From Microcella frigidaquae (lineage in GTDB: Bacteria; Actinomycetota; Actinomycetes; Actinomycetales; Microbacteriaceae): a stretch of 64,000 nt of DNA. The position numbers and the translations under genes are program-made. Each line of letters opens with the position of its first letter. The stretch's first letter is position 1. This document shows, piece by piece, positions 29,554-37,615 of this stretch. The stretch is from NCBI RefSeq assembly GCF_014200395.1, contig NZ_JACHBS010000001.1, positions 1,240,001 to 1,304,000 on the forward strand. Direction: 5' to 3'. The notes under the pieces are model-generated. The model did not search any database. It had not been told where the DNA came from and saw only the letters and a program-made list of their open reading frames with translations.

Positions 29554-30888
29554 CTATCGGGCGACGATCGGCAGGTCGCCGAACAGTTCCGCCCGATTCT
29601 CCGCGGTGTAGCGGTACAGCCTCAGCACGCCGTCGATGACATCGCCGGCGTCATCGAGGGTGAGGGGGCCCGAGAGCCCGTCGTAGTCGATCGCGGGCTC
29701 GGTCTCGAGCACCGAGAGGCACTCGCCGAAGCTGGCGCAGGGTACGCCCGAGCCGGCCGCGTCGGCGAGGCTGCGGGCGATCGAAGGCCCGCCGTCGTCC
29801 TCGGCGAGCACCGCGGCGAGCGCGGCGAGCACGACGGCGTCGTAGGCCTCGGGTCCGAAGCGCGCACTGCGCAGGAAGGGGTCGGACTGCTGGAGCCGCG
29901 CGAGCAGCTCGTCGGAGACGACCGCGCCCTCGAGCACGCCGTTGACCCCCTCGAGCACGCCCGCCTCGACGGCCTCGGAGAAGTCGGAGAGGTTCTGCGA
30001 GGTCAGCCAGAGCGACTCGGGCGCGATGCCCCGCTCGATGAGCGCGGTCAGCACGCGGGCGTTCTGCTCGGCGAGGCTCGCCCCGGTCGCGACGACGACC
30101 GCCTCGGGGTCTCCCCCGGCGATGCTGAACGCCAGACGGGCGGGGTTGGTGGCCGCATCCAGCTGCTCGATGCCGCTCAATCGCATGCCGCGCTCGTCGA
30201 GCGCCGCGCGCACGGCGAGCTCGAAGGAGAAGCCGAGCTGGTCGCCGGTGGTGACGAGCGAGACAGCCTCGACGCCGTCGCTCTCGAGCGCCGCGACGAT
30301 GGCGCGAGCCTGCTGGTCATAAGCGGGAATGGTCCGGAAGAAGACGCCGGGCGGCGTCGCCGAGCGGACGGTCGGGTAGGTCGCGGCGGGAGAGATGACG
30401 GTGATGTCGGCGGCGGCGGCGAGGGGCACGAGCCGCTCGGCGAGCGCCGAGGTGGCCGGGCCGATGATGACATCGACGCCGCGCTCGACGAGGTCGGCGA
30501 AGGCGGTCTCCAGCCGGTCCTCTTCCGCGGTGCCCGAATTGCGGTAGAGCACCTCGACGGGCTGGCCCAGCACCCCGCCGGCGGCATTGATGTCGCGCAC
30601 GGCGACCTCGACGGCGGCGACCATGCCGGGGCCGATGAAGGCGATGTCGCCCCTCATCGGCAGCAGCGTGCCGATGCGCAGCACGCCATCGCCCGTCGGC
30701 ACGAGGGTCTCGGTGGGCGTGGGGGTCGGGGTCGGCAGCGGACGGGGCGCGGCGCAGCCCACGAGGAGCGCGCCGGTGGCGAGCGCGGCGAGCGCCGCGA
30801 CGGCGGCACGAGCGGCGTGCCGGGGAGCACCGAGTCGGCGGGCGCCGGGTCGGCGCGCATCGGTCGGGGAAGCGGGGCGACGCGGCAT
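29554..30888 (-). CDS. ABC transporter substrate-binding lipoprotein, branched-chain amino-acid type (second)
   Basis: A 444-residue lipoprotein of the same fold as LivK, encoded directly upstream of it. The signal peptide has the lipobox LVGC (Cys45), a Pro/Thr linker (RPLPTPTPTPTETL), then VLRIGTLLPMRGDIAFIGPG, AVRDINAAGGVLGQPVEVLY and VDVIIGPATSALAERLVP. The two C-termini align well (CASFGEC...AIDYDGLSGPLTLDDAGD against CADFASC...VIDYDGASGPITFDENGD). It may bind a different ligand for the same permease. The ATG at 30888 has AAGGAG 7 bases upstream. A 229-base gap with a separate promoter divides it from livK. Confidence 0.88.
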   Translation of the reverse strand: MPRRPASPTDARRPGARRLGAPRHAARAAVAALAALATGALLVGCAAPRPLPTPTPTPTETLVPTGDGVLRIGTLLPMRGDIAFIGPGMVAAVEVAVRDINAAGGVLGQPVEVLYRNSGTAEEDRLETAFADLVERGVDVIIGPATSALAERLVPLAAAADITVISPAATYPTVRSATPPGVFFRTIPAYDQQARAIVAALESDGVEAVSLVTTGDQLGFSFELAVRAALDERGMRLSGIEQLDAATNPARLAFSIAGGDPEAVVVATGASLAEQNARVLTALIERGIAPESLWLTSQNLSDFSEAVEAGVLEGVNGVLEGAVVSDELLARLQQSDPFLRSARFGPEAYDAVVLAALAAVLAEDDGGPSIARSLADAAGSGVPCASFGECLSVLETEPAIDYDGLSGPLTLDDAGDVIDGVLRLYRYTAENRAELFGDLPIVAR

Positions 30889-30924
30889 GGCGAGGCTCCT
30901 TCCGGGCGTCCAGGGGCTACCGGA

Positions 30925-30948
30925 ACTGTAGCGGCCCGCCCGTAGGCT
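30925..30948. promoter_or_regulatory. Divergent -10 boxes between binding-protein and kinase genes
   Basis: On the minus strand, TACAGT (30925-30930) serves the second binding protein with a leader of about 30 bases. On the plus strand, TAGGCT (30943-30948) lies 6 bases before the GTG at 30955, leaderless spacing. Confidence 0.5.
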
Positions 30949-30954
30949 GGTGCG

Positions 30955-32007
30955 GTGACCGCGCCGTCGCCCCCGCACCTGACCGCGCCGTTCGCGGCGG
31001 TGCCGGTCGAGCGCGCGGCAGCCCTGCTGGCCCGCACGCACGCGCTCGCGGTCGATGCCGTCGAGCGGCTGGCGACCGAGCGCGACGACACCTTCCGGGT
31101 GCGGTCCGGCGACCGGATGCTCGTGGCCAAGCTGGCGCACCCGCTCGACGATCCGCGCGTGGTGGCCGATCAGCTGGCCGTGCTCGAGGCGCTGGCCCGC
31201 ATCCGCCCCGACCTGCCGGTGCCGCGCGTGCTGCCCGCCGCCGACGGCGCCCTGTCAGCCACGATCCAGACCGTCGACGGGCCGCGCCTGCTGCGGGTGC
31301 TCACCCACCTCGACGGCGAGACGCTGGGCTCGGCGCCGCGGTCGCTCGGCGACCTGCGCGCACTGGGTGCCCTGCACGCCCGCCTGGCCCGCGCGATCGC
31401 GGCGATCGGCGATGCGGCCGACCCGCCCCTGCAGGGCGCCCCGACGGAGTGGAACCTGCTCGCGCTCGAGCGCTACGGCCCGCTCGTGCCCGCGATCGGC
31501 GACCCGGCGCTGCGGTCGGCCATCGCCGCGGTCATCGAGCGGGCGGCGGATGCGGTGCTCGCGCCCGCGCGCGCCCTGCCCGCGGTGCTCGCGCACAACG
31601 ACCTGCACGGCGACAACGTGCTCGTACGGCCGGGGCCGCCCGGCACCCCGCTGGAGGTGACGGGGGTGCTCGACTTCGGCGACATGACCCGCACCGCGCG
31701 GGTCGCCGACCTCGCCGTCGCCGCCTCGTACGCCCGCGGCCGGGTCGGCGAGGCCGGTCCGCCCTGGGCCGCGGCGACCGCCTACGTGGCGGGCTACGAG
31801 AGCGTCGAGCCGCTCGACCCGGCCGAGCACGCGCTGCTGCCCGACCTGGTTCTGCTGCGGCTGGCCCAGCGCGGCATCCTGAACTCGGCCATCGCCGCCG
31901 CGAACCCCCGGGCCGCGGAGTACGCGAGCCGCAACCTGAGCGCCATCGCCCGCGACCTGCGCGAGCTGGGCGCGAGCACCCCGCACCGCATCGGAGGCAC
32001 CCCGTGA
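30955..32007 (+). CDS. Aminoglycoside phosphotransferase-fold small-molecule kinase (HYKK-like)
   Basis: A 350-residue kinase of the APH/choline-kinase fold. The catalytic loop is HNDLHGDNVL (Asp216) and the metal-binding motif is DFGD (240-243). The N-terminal lobe has a Lys in MLVAKLAHP. The next gene, coupled by a 4-base overlap, is a class III aminotransferase-fold enzyme of the AGXT2L group. In animals, hydroxylysine kinase (HYKK) and phosphohydroxylysine phospho-lyase form this kinase/lyase pair, so the substrate may be an amino alcohol such as hydroxylysine or ethanolamine. That is inference. GTG start; leaderless promoter. Confidence 0.75.
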   Translation: MTAPSPPHLTAPFAAVPVERAAALLARTHALAVDAVERLATERDDTFRVRSGDRMLVAKLAHPLDDPRVVADQLAVLEALARIRPDLPVPRVLPAADGALSATIQTVDGPRLLRVLTHLDGETLGSAPRSLGDLRALGALHARLARAIAAIGDAADPPLQGAPTEWNLLALERYGPLVPAIGDPALRSAIAAVIERAADAVLAPARALPAVLAHNDLHGDNVLVRPGPPGTPLEVTGVLDFGDMTRTARVADLAVAASYARGRVGEAGPPWAAATAYVAGYESVEPLDPAEHALLPDLVLLRLAQRGILNSAIAAANPRAAEYASRNLSAIARDLRELGASTPHRIGGTP

Positions 32008-33326
32008 TCGGACCCGCCACGTACTACCGGCCCGAGCACCGCGCCGCGCTCGACGAGCGCACGCGCGCGCTCATCGACCGGCGCGAGGCGGTGCTGTCGC
32101 CCGGCTACCGGCTGTTCTACGCGCACCCCGTCGAGTTCGTGCGCGGCAGCGGCACGAAGCTGTACACGCGCGACGGCGAGGAGTTCCTCGACGTGTACAA
32201 CAACGTGCCCGTGGTCGGGCATGCGCACCCGCGGGTGGCGGCGGCGATCGCCGAGCAGGCGGCGCGGCTGAACACCCACACGCGGTACCTCGACGAGGGG
32301 CTCATCGACTATGCCGAGCGACTGGTCGAGGCCTTCCCCGCTGCGCTCGACACCCTCACCTTGGTCTGCACGGGCTCGGAGGCGAACGATCTCGCGCTGC
32401 GGGTGGCGAAGCAGGCGACCGGACACCGCGGCGTCATCGTGACCGAGAACGCGTACCACGGCGTCACGACCGAGATCGCGGCGATCTCGCCCTCGCTCGG
32501 CGGCGACGACTCGCTCGCCGCCTGGACCCGCACCGTGCGGCCGCCGGTCGGCGACGGGCGGGCGATGGTGGCGGATGCGGAGCGCGCGATCGCCGCGCTG
32601 CAGGCCGCCGGGCACGGCGTGGCCGCGCTCATCGTCGACACCGCCTTCGCCAGCGACGGCTTCCTCGCCCCCTCCCCCGCGACCCGCGCCACCCTCGCCG
32701 CCGTCGCCGCGGCGGTGCGCGCCGCGGGCGGGCTGGTCATCGCCGACGAGGTGCAGCCCGGCTTCGGCCGGCTCGGCGCCACCGCAGAGAAGCCGAGCCT
32801 CTGGGGCTTCGTCCGGCACGGCCTCGACCCCGACCTGGTGACGATCGGCAAGCCGATGGCGAACGGCCTCCCGGTCGCGGGGCTCGTCGCGCGGCGGCCG
32901 CTCATGGCCGCGTTCGGCGAGCGCGTGCGGTACTTCAACACCTTCGCCGGCACGCCCGTCTCGGTCGCGGCCGCACGCGCGACGTGGGAGGTGCTGCACG
33001 ACGAGGGCCTGCCGCAGCACGCCGGGGCCGTGGGGGCCGCCCTGCTCGGCATGCTCCGCGAGCTGACGGGGGGGCACCCGCGGCTGCGCGACCCGCGCGG
33101 TGCGGGGCTCTACCTCGGCGTCGACGTCGTCGATCCGGCGACGGGGCTGCCCGACCAGCCGGCCGCCACGGCCCTGGTGAGCGGGCTGCGCGAGCGGCGC
33201 ATCCTGATCAGCGCGTCGGGGCGCGACAACGCGGCGCTCAAGATCCGCCCGCCGCTGCCGTTCTCGCACGGAGACGCCGAGCGGTTCATCACGGAGCTGG
33301 AGGGAGCCCTGCGCGACCTCGGCTGA
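32004..33326 (+). CDS. Class III PLP enzyme, AGXT2L (phospho-lyase) type
   Basis: A 440-residue fold-type I PLP enzyme. PLP-binding Lys283 sits in TIGKPMANG, with DEVQPGFGR (248-256) and CTGSEANDLALRVAK (122-136). The segment VYNNVPVVGHAHPRV followed by NTHTRYLDEGLIDYAERL is characteristic of the AGXT2L group, which contains phosphoethanolamine and 5-phosphohydroxylysine phospho-lyases, rather than of simple transaminases. The start is GTG at 32004, which overlaps the kinase stop (GTGA) and has GGAGG 6 bases upstream. Its last 38 bases overlap the end of the convergent rarD. Confidence 0.85.
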   Translation: MIGPATYYRPEHRAALDERTRALIDRREAVLSPGYRLFYAHPVEFVRGSGTKLYTRDGEEFLDVYNNVPVVGHAHPRVAAAIAEQAARLNTHTRYLDEGLIDYAERLVEAFPAALDTLTLVCTGSEANDLALRVAKQATGHRGVIVTENAYHGVTTEIAAISPSLGGDDSLAAWTRTVRPPVGDGRAMVADAERAIAALQAAGHGVAALIVDTAFASDGFLAPSPATRATLAAVAAAVRAAGGLVIADEVQPGFGRLGATAEKPSLWGFVRHGLDPDLVTIGKPMANGLPVAGLVARRPLMAAFGERVRYFNTFAGTPVSVAAARATWEVLHDEGLPQHAGAVGAALLGMLRELTGGHPRLRDPRGAGLYLGVDVVDPATGLPDQPAATALVSGLRERRILISASGRDNAALKIRPPLPFSHGDAERFITELEGALRDLG

Positions 33327-34218
33327 CGGCGCGCCGACGGTGCACGACCGCCTCGGCGGTGAGCACCGCGAGCGCGAGCCAGACGAGGGCGAAGCCGATC
33401 CAGCGCTCGAGCGGCATCGGCTCGAGCAGCACGAGCACGCCGAATGCGAACTGCATGAGCGGCGCCAGGTACTGGATGAAGCCCATCACGGTGAGCGGCA
33501 GGCGGCGCGATGCGGCGGCGAACAGCAGCAGCGGCACCGCGGTGATGACGCCAGCGAGCGAGAGCAGCAGCGCGTGGCCGAGACCGGCGCGTCCCATCGT
33601 GATGCCCCCGGTCAGCTCGACGGCGACGAGCGCGACCACGGCGACGGGCACGAGCCAGGCGGTCTCGAGGGTGAGGCCCGCGACGGCGGTGACGCGCCCG
33701 CCCATGCGGTTCTTGATGAAGCCGTAGAAGCCGAAGGAGAAGGCCAGGGTGAGCGCGATCCACGGCGGCTGTCCGTAGCCGATCGCCAGCACGAGCACGG
33801 CGAGCACGCTGATGCCGACCGCGGCCCACTGGCCGGGCCGCAGCCGCTCGCGCAGGAAGATCACGCCGAGGCCGATCGAGACGATCGGGTTGATGAAGTA
33901 GCCGAGCGCGGCCTCGACGACGAAGCCGCTCGTCGAGCCGTAGACGTACACGATCCAGTTGATGGCGATGAGGATGCCGGCCACGAGGCTCAGCCCCATG
34001 ACCCGCCGGTCGCGCAGCAGCGCGGCGAACGGCCGGAAGGCCCGGGTCGCCGCGAGCAGGATCACGCAGAAGACGAGGGAGAGCGCGATGCGCCAGGCGA
34101 CGATCTCGATCGGGCCGGCCGGCTCGAGCAACAGGAAGTAGGCGGGCAGGAAGCCCCAGAGTCCGTAGGCCCCGACCGCCAGCGCGAGCCCGGAGGGCGA
34201 CAGGCGGTTCTCGGGCAC
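33289..34218 (-). CDS. rarD: EamA-family transporter RarD
   Basis: A 309-residue membrane protein with ten hydrophobic helices, of the RarD branch of the drug/metabolite transporter superfamily. Start GLALAVGAYGLWGFLPAYFLLL, then SLVAGILIAINWIVYVYG and FIQYLAPLMQFAFGVLVLLEPM are RarD hallmarks. The substrate of the family is not settled. The GTG at 34218 has TACAGT 6 bases upstream. The stop lies inside the end of the convergent PLP-enzyme gene (38-base overlap). Confidence 0.9.
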   Translation of the reverse strand: MPENRLSPSGLALAVGAYGLWGFLPAYFLLLEPAGPIEIVAWRIALSLVFCVILLAATRAFRPFAALLRDRRVMGLSLVAGILIAINWIVYVYGSTSGFVVEAALGYFINPIVSIGLGVIFLRERLRPGQWAAVGISVLAVLVLAIGYGQPPWIALTLAFSFGFYGFIKNRMGGRVTAVAGLTLETAWLVPVAVVALVAVELTGGITMGRAGLGHALLLSLAGVITAVPLLLFAAASRRLPLTVMGFIQYLAPLMQFAFGVLVLLEPMPLERWIGFALVWLALAVLTAEAVVHRRRAVSRGRAGLPPAP

Positions 34219-34224
34219 AGGGTC

Positions 34225-34230
34225 ACTGTA
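34225..34230 (-). promoter_or_regulatory. -10 box TACAGT of rarD
   Basis: TACAGT lies 6 bases before the GTG at 34218, leaderless spacing. Confidence 0.5.
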
Positions 34231-34261
34231 GTCCGCGCCGGAGGCCGCCCCGACAGCACGA

Positions 34262-34292
34262 ACCCCCGGTCGCACGGATGCGCGCCGGGGGT
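34262..34292 (-). terminator. Terminator after groES
   Basis: Arms ACCCCCGG (34262-34269) and CCGGGGGT (34285-34292), 50 bases past the groES stop. Confidence 0.6.
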
Positions 34293-34341
34293 CTCGTGGA
34301 GCCGCGATCGAGCGCCGAGCGCTCGGGCGGGGGGTGCGTCG

Positions 34342-34638
34342 TTAGCGGACGACGACCGCGAGGACGTCGCGGGCCGACAGGACGAGGAACTCCTCGCCGC
34401 CGTACTTCACCTCGGTGCCGCCGTACTTCGAGTAGAGCACGCGGTCGCCGACGGCGACGTCGAGCGGAACACGGTTGCCGTTGTCGTCGATGCGGCCGGG
34501 GCCGACGGCGACGACCTCACCCTCCTGGGGCTTCTCCTTGGCGGTGTCGGGGATGACGAGACCCGAAGCGGTGGTCTGCTCCGCCTCGACCTGCTTGATG
34601 ACGATGCGATCCTCGAGCGGCTTGATGCTGACCGACAC
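34342..34638 (-). CDS. groES: Co-chaperonin GroES
   Basis: A 98-residue GroES that caps the GroEL barrel during protein folding. It starts [20 protein letters not shown], has the mobile loop [19 protein letters not shown] and ends [12 protein letters not shown]. The GTG at 34638 gives the normal length; AAGAGGT lies upstream. No groEL follows, so groES stands alone, as in many actinobacteria. Two CIRCE operators surround its promoter. Confidence 0.97.
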   Translation of the reverse strand: MSVSIKPLEDRIVIKQVEAEQTTASGLVIPDTAKEKPQEGEVVAVGPGRIDDNGNRVPLDVAVGDRVLYSKYGGTEVKYGGEEFLVLSARDVLAVVVR

Positions 34639-34672
34639 GGTTGACCTCTTCTTTCTGACGACGATGAGGGGG

Positions 34673-34745
34673 TTGGCACACTCGACGTGCGAGTGCCAGA
34701 GCAACTGTACCGAAGCGATTAGCACTCTCGCAATCCGAGTGCCAG
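34673..34745 (-). promoter_or_regulatory. groES promoter within two CIRCE operators (HrcA)
   Basis: CIRCE 1 is TTAGCACTC-N9-GAGTGCCAG (34719-34745); CIRCE 2 is TTGGCACAC-N9-GAGTGCCAG (34673-34699). On the minus strand, -35 TTGCGA (34728-34733) lies in the CIRCE 1 spacer and -10 TACAGT (34704-34709) lies between the operators, 18 bases on. HrcA binding would block both polymerase entry and clearance. The divergent methyltransferase gene starts 47 bases away. Confidence 0.88.
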
Positions 34746-34791
34746 CCCGCGGCGCGCGCACAGGAGAACCGTCCGGTGGCAGGATCGACCC

Positions 34792-35970
34792 ATGGATGCC
34801 GCCGAGCTGCGGGAGCTGCTCACCCCGGAGGCGCTGGCGCTGCTCGACACGCTCGCGCCGAGCGACTCGACCGCCGACGTCGTGGCGCTGGTGGCCGGGC
34901 TGCGCAAGCAGGGGCATCCGCCCGCTCGCGTCGCCGCCGTGCTCACCCAGTACCGGCTGCGGCGGAAGGCCGAGGAGAAGTTCGGCCCCTTCGCGCGGCG
35001 GATGCTCTTCACCGCCGAGGGGCTGGAGCAGGCGAGCCGACTGCGGGTCGCGGCCCAGCATGCCGGACGCTTCGCCGCCGCCGGCCTGCAGCGCGTGGCC
35101 GACCTCGGCTGCGGCATCGGCGGCGACGCCCTGGCGCTGGCCTCGCTCGACCTGACGGTGACAGCGGTCGAGCGCGACGAGGTGACGGCCGCGATCGCCG
35201 CCTACAACCTGGCGCCCTTCCCCACCGCGCGGGTCGTGCACGGCGATGCCCTCGCGCAGAGCCTCGATGACGTCGGCGCCGTCTGGCTCGACCCCGCACG
35301 GCGCACGGGAGCCGTGCGACTGAACTCCCCGGACGACTGGTCGCCGAGCCTCACCGACGCGCTCGCGATCGCCGGTCGCCGCCCGGCGGGTATCAAACTC
35401 GCCCCCGGGATGGACCGCGGGCTGCTGCCCGAGGGCCTCGAGGCGCAGTGGATCTCGGTCGACGGCGAGGTCGTCGAGCTCGTGCTGTGGAGCGGCGCCC
35501 TGGCCCGCCCCGGGGTCGGGCGGGCGGCGCTCGTGCTCCGCGGCGACGCACCCCCGGCCGAGCTGCGCAGCGCGACCGACAGCGCCGACGTCGACGCCGG
35601 GCCGCTCGGCGAGTACCTGTACGAGCCCGACGGCGCGGTGATTCGCGCGCGCTTGATCGGCGACCTCGCACGCAGCATCGGGGGCCGGATGCTCGACCCC
35701 ACGATCGCCTACGTGACGAGCGACACCGCCATGCAGACGCCCTTCGCGCGCGGGTTCCGCATCGTGGAGCGGCTGCCCATCGATATCGCCCGGCTCAAGC
35801 GCGCGCTCGCCGCGCGCGGGATCGGGACGCTCGAGATCAAGAAGCGCGGCGTCGACATCGACCCCGCCCGGCTGCGGCCCAAGCTGGCCCTGCGCGGCGA
35901 CGCCGCGGGTGTGCTGGTGCTGACGCGCATCGCCGGCGAGCGCGCGGCCCTGCTCGCCGAGCGCCTCTGA
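34792..35970 (+). CDS. SAM-dependent methyltransferase with THUMP-like C-terminus
   Basis: A 392-residue class I methyltransferase. The SAM motif is [16 protein letters not shown] (about 103-118), followed by TAVERDE; the post-motif [13 protein letters not shown] resembles the DPPR/DPAR motif of RNA-modifying enzymes. The last 75 residues ([24 protein letters not shown]...[16 protein letters not shown]) form a THUMP-like domain that suggests an RNA or tRNA substrate. The target is unknown. ATG at 34792; divergent from groES and sharing its CIRCE region. Confidence 0.85.
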   Translation: MDAAELRELLTPEALALLDTLAPSDSTADVVALVAGLRKQGHPPARVAAVLTQYRLRRKAEEKFGPFARRMLFTAEGLEQASRLRVAAQHAGRFAAAGLQRVADLGCGIGGDALALASLDLTVTAVERDEVTAAIAAYNLAPFPTARVVHGDALAQSLDDVGAVWLDPARRTGAVRLNSPDDWSPSLTDALAIAGRRPAGIKLAPGMDRGLLPEGLEAQWISVDGEVVELVLWSGALARPGVGRAALVLRGDAPPAELRSATDSADVDAGPLGEYLYEPDGAVIRARLIGDLARSIGGRMLDPTIAYVTSDTAMQTPFARGFRIVERLPIDIARLKRALAARGIGTLEIKKRGVDIDPARLRPKLALRGDAAGVLVLTRIAGERAALLAERL

Positions 35971-35988
35971 CCGTGCCGATGGCGGGGG

Positions 35989-36729
35989 TCAGAACCCGCC
36001 CATGCTCCCGACGCTCGAGAAGAAGATGATCGGCAGCAGCGTGAGGAACAGGAACAGGATTCCCCACAGCACGGAGATCGCGATCCCGACGTAGCCGCAG
36101 ACGAGCCCCGCGACCGCCATGCCGCGCGCGTGCGGCTCGCGCTTGAGCGCCATGTGGCCGAGGATGACGCCGGCGATGGCCGGCAGGAGCCCGAAGGCGG
36201 CGAAAGAGAAGACCAGGCCGATGATGCCGAGCACGAGCGCCAGCACGCTGAGCGTCGAGGCGGGGCTGGCGGGCAGCGCACTGTAGGGCGTCGCGGCGGG
36301 CGCGGCGGGCGCCGCGGGAGCGCCCGGAGTCGCGGGGGCCGCGGGCGCGACCGGGGCGGCAGCCGCAGGGGCGGGGCTCGCCGCAGCGGGCGCGGGGGCC
36401 GAATACGGATCGGGGCGCGAAGCAGGAGGCGTCGCCTCGATCGGCGGCGGAGCGGCGACGGGTGCCGTCGCAGCCGCGGCCGAGGCAGGGGTCTTCCTCG
36501 CCGGGGGAGCAGCGGCGGAGGTCTTCTTCGCCGCCGAGGCGGCGGCAGGGGCCTTCTTCGCCGCCGAGGCGGCGGCAGGAGTCTTCTTCGCCGCCGAGGC
36601 GGCGGCGGGCGCCTTCGTCGTGGCGGCCGGCGTGCGGCGCGTCGGCTTCTTCGCGGGCTCGAGCGGAGCATCCGCGGCACCCTGCCCGGGTGCGGGGGGC
36701 GGGGGCGGCGGGGGCGTGGTCTCGGCCAT
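35989..36729 (-). CDS. DUF4190 protein with long Ala/Pro/Lys-rich N-terminus
   Basis: A 246-residue protein. The first 150 residues are low-complexity: a poly-Pro start (PPPPPPPAPG), then three to four copies of a unit like KAPAAASAAKK, then Ala/Pro-rich sequence. The last 90 residues carry a two-helix DUF4190 domain (STLSVLALVLGIIGLVFSFAAF, AGVILGHMALKR, then AVAGLVCGYVGIAISVLWGI). The basic repeat resembles histone-H1-like tails and may bind nucleic acid or cell-wall polymers; that is a guess. First of three adjacent DUF4190 genes. Confidence 0.75.
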   Translation of the reverse strand: MAETTPPPPPPPAPGQGAADAPLEPAKKPTRRTPAATTKAPAAASAAKKTPAAASAAKKAPAAASAAKKTSAAAPPARKTPASAAAATAPVAAPPPIEATPPASRPDPYSAPAPAAASPAPAAAAPVAPAAPATPGAPAAPAAPAATPYSALPASPASTLSVLALVLGIIGLVFSFAAFGLLPAIAGVILGHMALKREPHARGMAVAGLVCGYVGIAISVLWGILFLFLTLLPIIFFSSVGSMGGF

Positions 36730-36779
36730 GGGATCCTCCTGTGGCGGCTCGGGCGGAGCGGACGGTTCTTGCGGGCGGG

Positions 36780-37055
36780 TCAGGCGCCGAGGGCGTTCAG
36801 AGTCGCCAGGAAGACGCCCCAGAACACGAACCAGGCGACGGTGCCGACCCAGCCGATGATCGTTGCGGCGAGCGCGAGCCCACGGCCGCCCTCCCCGGTC
36901 TGCGCGATCTGACGGAGGGTGATGTGGCCGAGCACCGCGCCGGCGACCGGCACGAGCAGGGCGAGCACGAGGGCGACCGGCGCCAGGCGGTTGCGCGCAC
37001 CGGGCGCACCGGAAGCGGCAGCGGGCGAAGGGGCGGGAGACGCGGCGTCAGTCAT
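36780..37055 (-). CDS. Small DUF4190 membrane protein
   Basis: A 91-residue protein with a short Ala/Pro-rich start (MTDAASPAPSPAAASG) and the two DUF4190 helices (APVALVLALLVPVAGAVLG, HITLRQIAQTGEGGRGLALAATIIGWVGTVAWFVFW). The motif GHITLRQI matches the family. Function unknown. The ATG at 37055 is the first that starts the hydrophilic tail; its ribosome-binding site is weak. Confidence 0.75.
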   Translation of the reverse strand: MTDAASPAPSPAAASGAPGARNRLAPVALVLALLVPVAGAVLGHITLRQIAQTGEGGRGLALAATIIGWVGTVAWFVFWGVFLATLNALGA

Positions 37056-37096
37056 GGGCGGGCCGTTCGGGTCGGGTCGGATGCTCCGCACATGAT

Positions 37097-37155
37097 AGAG
37101 GCTCGCACCGGGCATTCACCTCGGTGCGAGCCTCTAATCGGCCCCGCGGGCCGAT
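37097..37155 (-). terminator. Two successive hairpins between DUF4190 genes
   Basis: Hairpin 1 has perfect 14-bp arms AGAGGCTCGCACCG (37097-37110) and CGGTGCGAGCCTCT (37122-37135). Hairpin 2 is ATCGGCCC-CGC-GGGCCGAT (37137-37155). They follow the stop of the gene at 37187. Confidence 0.7.
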
Positions 37156-37186
37156 CAGTCGATGCGCGGTTCGCTCAGCGCAGCGG

Positions 37187-37504
37187 TCAGGGGGCGAAGG
37201 TGATGCCGCCGCTGCTCGCCGCGATGGCGAAGAAGCCGATCCAGGCGATGACGCCGATGAGGCCCGCGACGAGGCCGAGGTAGCCGAGCACGAGGCCGGC
37301 GATCGCGAGACCGCGGCCGTTCTCGCCGGTCTTCTTGATCTGGCTGAGGGCGATGTGGCCGCAGATCACCGCGCCGAGCGACACGAAGAAGGCCAGCACG
37401 AGCGAGACGATCGCCAGCGTGTTGGTCTTCGGCCCGGCGGCGGCCGGCGCGTACGGAGCGGCCGGGGGCGGGGTCGGTGCGGGGGGCGGGGTCACGTCAG
37501 ACAT
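37187..37504 (-). CDS. Small DUF4190 membrane protein
   Basis: A 105-residue protein with a Pro-rich start (MSDVTPPPAPTPPPAAPYAP) and the two DUF4190 helices (TLAIVSLVLAFFVSLGAVICG, HIALSQIKKTGENGRGLAIAGLVLGYLGLVAGLIGVIAWIG). The GHIALSQI motif is conserved. The ATG at 37504 follows AGGAG by 5 bases. It is separated from tsaD by about 110 bases that hold two small palindromes. Confidence 0.8.
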   Translation of the reverse strand: MSDVTPPPAPTPPPAAPYAPAAAGPKTNTLAIVSLVLAFFVSLGAVICGHIALSQIKKTGENGRGLAIAGLVLGYLGLVAGLIGVIAWIGFFAIAASSGGITFAP

Positions 37505-37565
37505 GCGGTCTCCTGAGTATCGATCGGTGGCGGCCCGGGTGCGGGCACGGCCCATGCTGTCAGCG

Positions 37566-37603
37566 ACCCCCGGGGGTGTCAACGAGGCGGCGGGCGCGCC
37601 TCG
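37566..37603 (-). terminator. Candidate terminator after tsaD
   Basis: A 7-bp hairpin CGAGGCG-N7-CGCCTCG (37583-37603) and the palindrome ACCCCCGGGGGT (37566-37577) lie 12-50 bases past the tsaD stop. Confidence 0.4.
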
Positions 37604-37615
37604 AGCCTCGTCGGG

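Noticed and set aside
34342..34638. groESL operon
   Set aside because: No groEL follows groES; a terminator and rarD come next.
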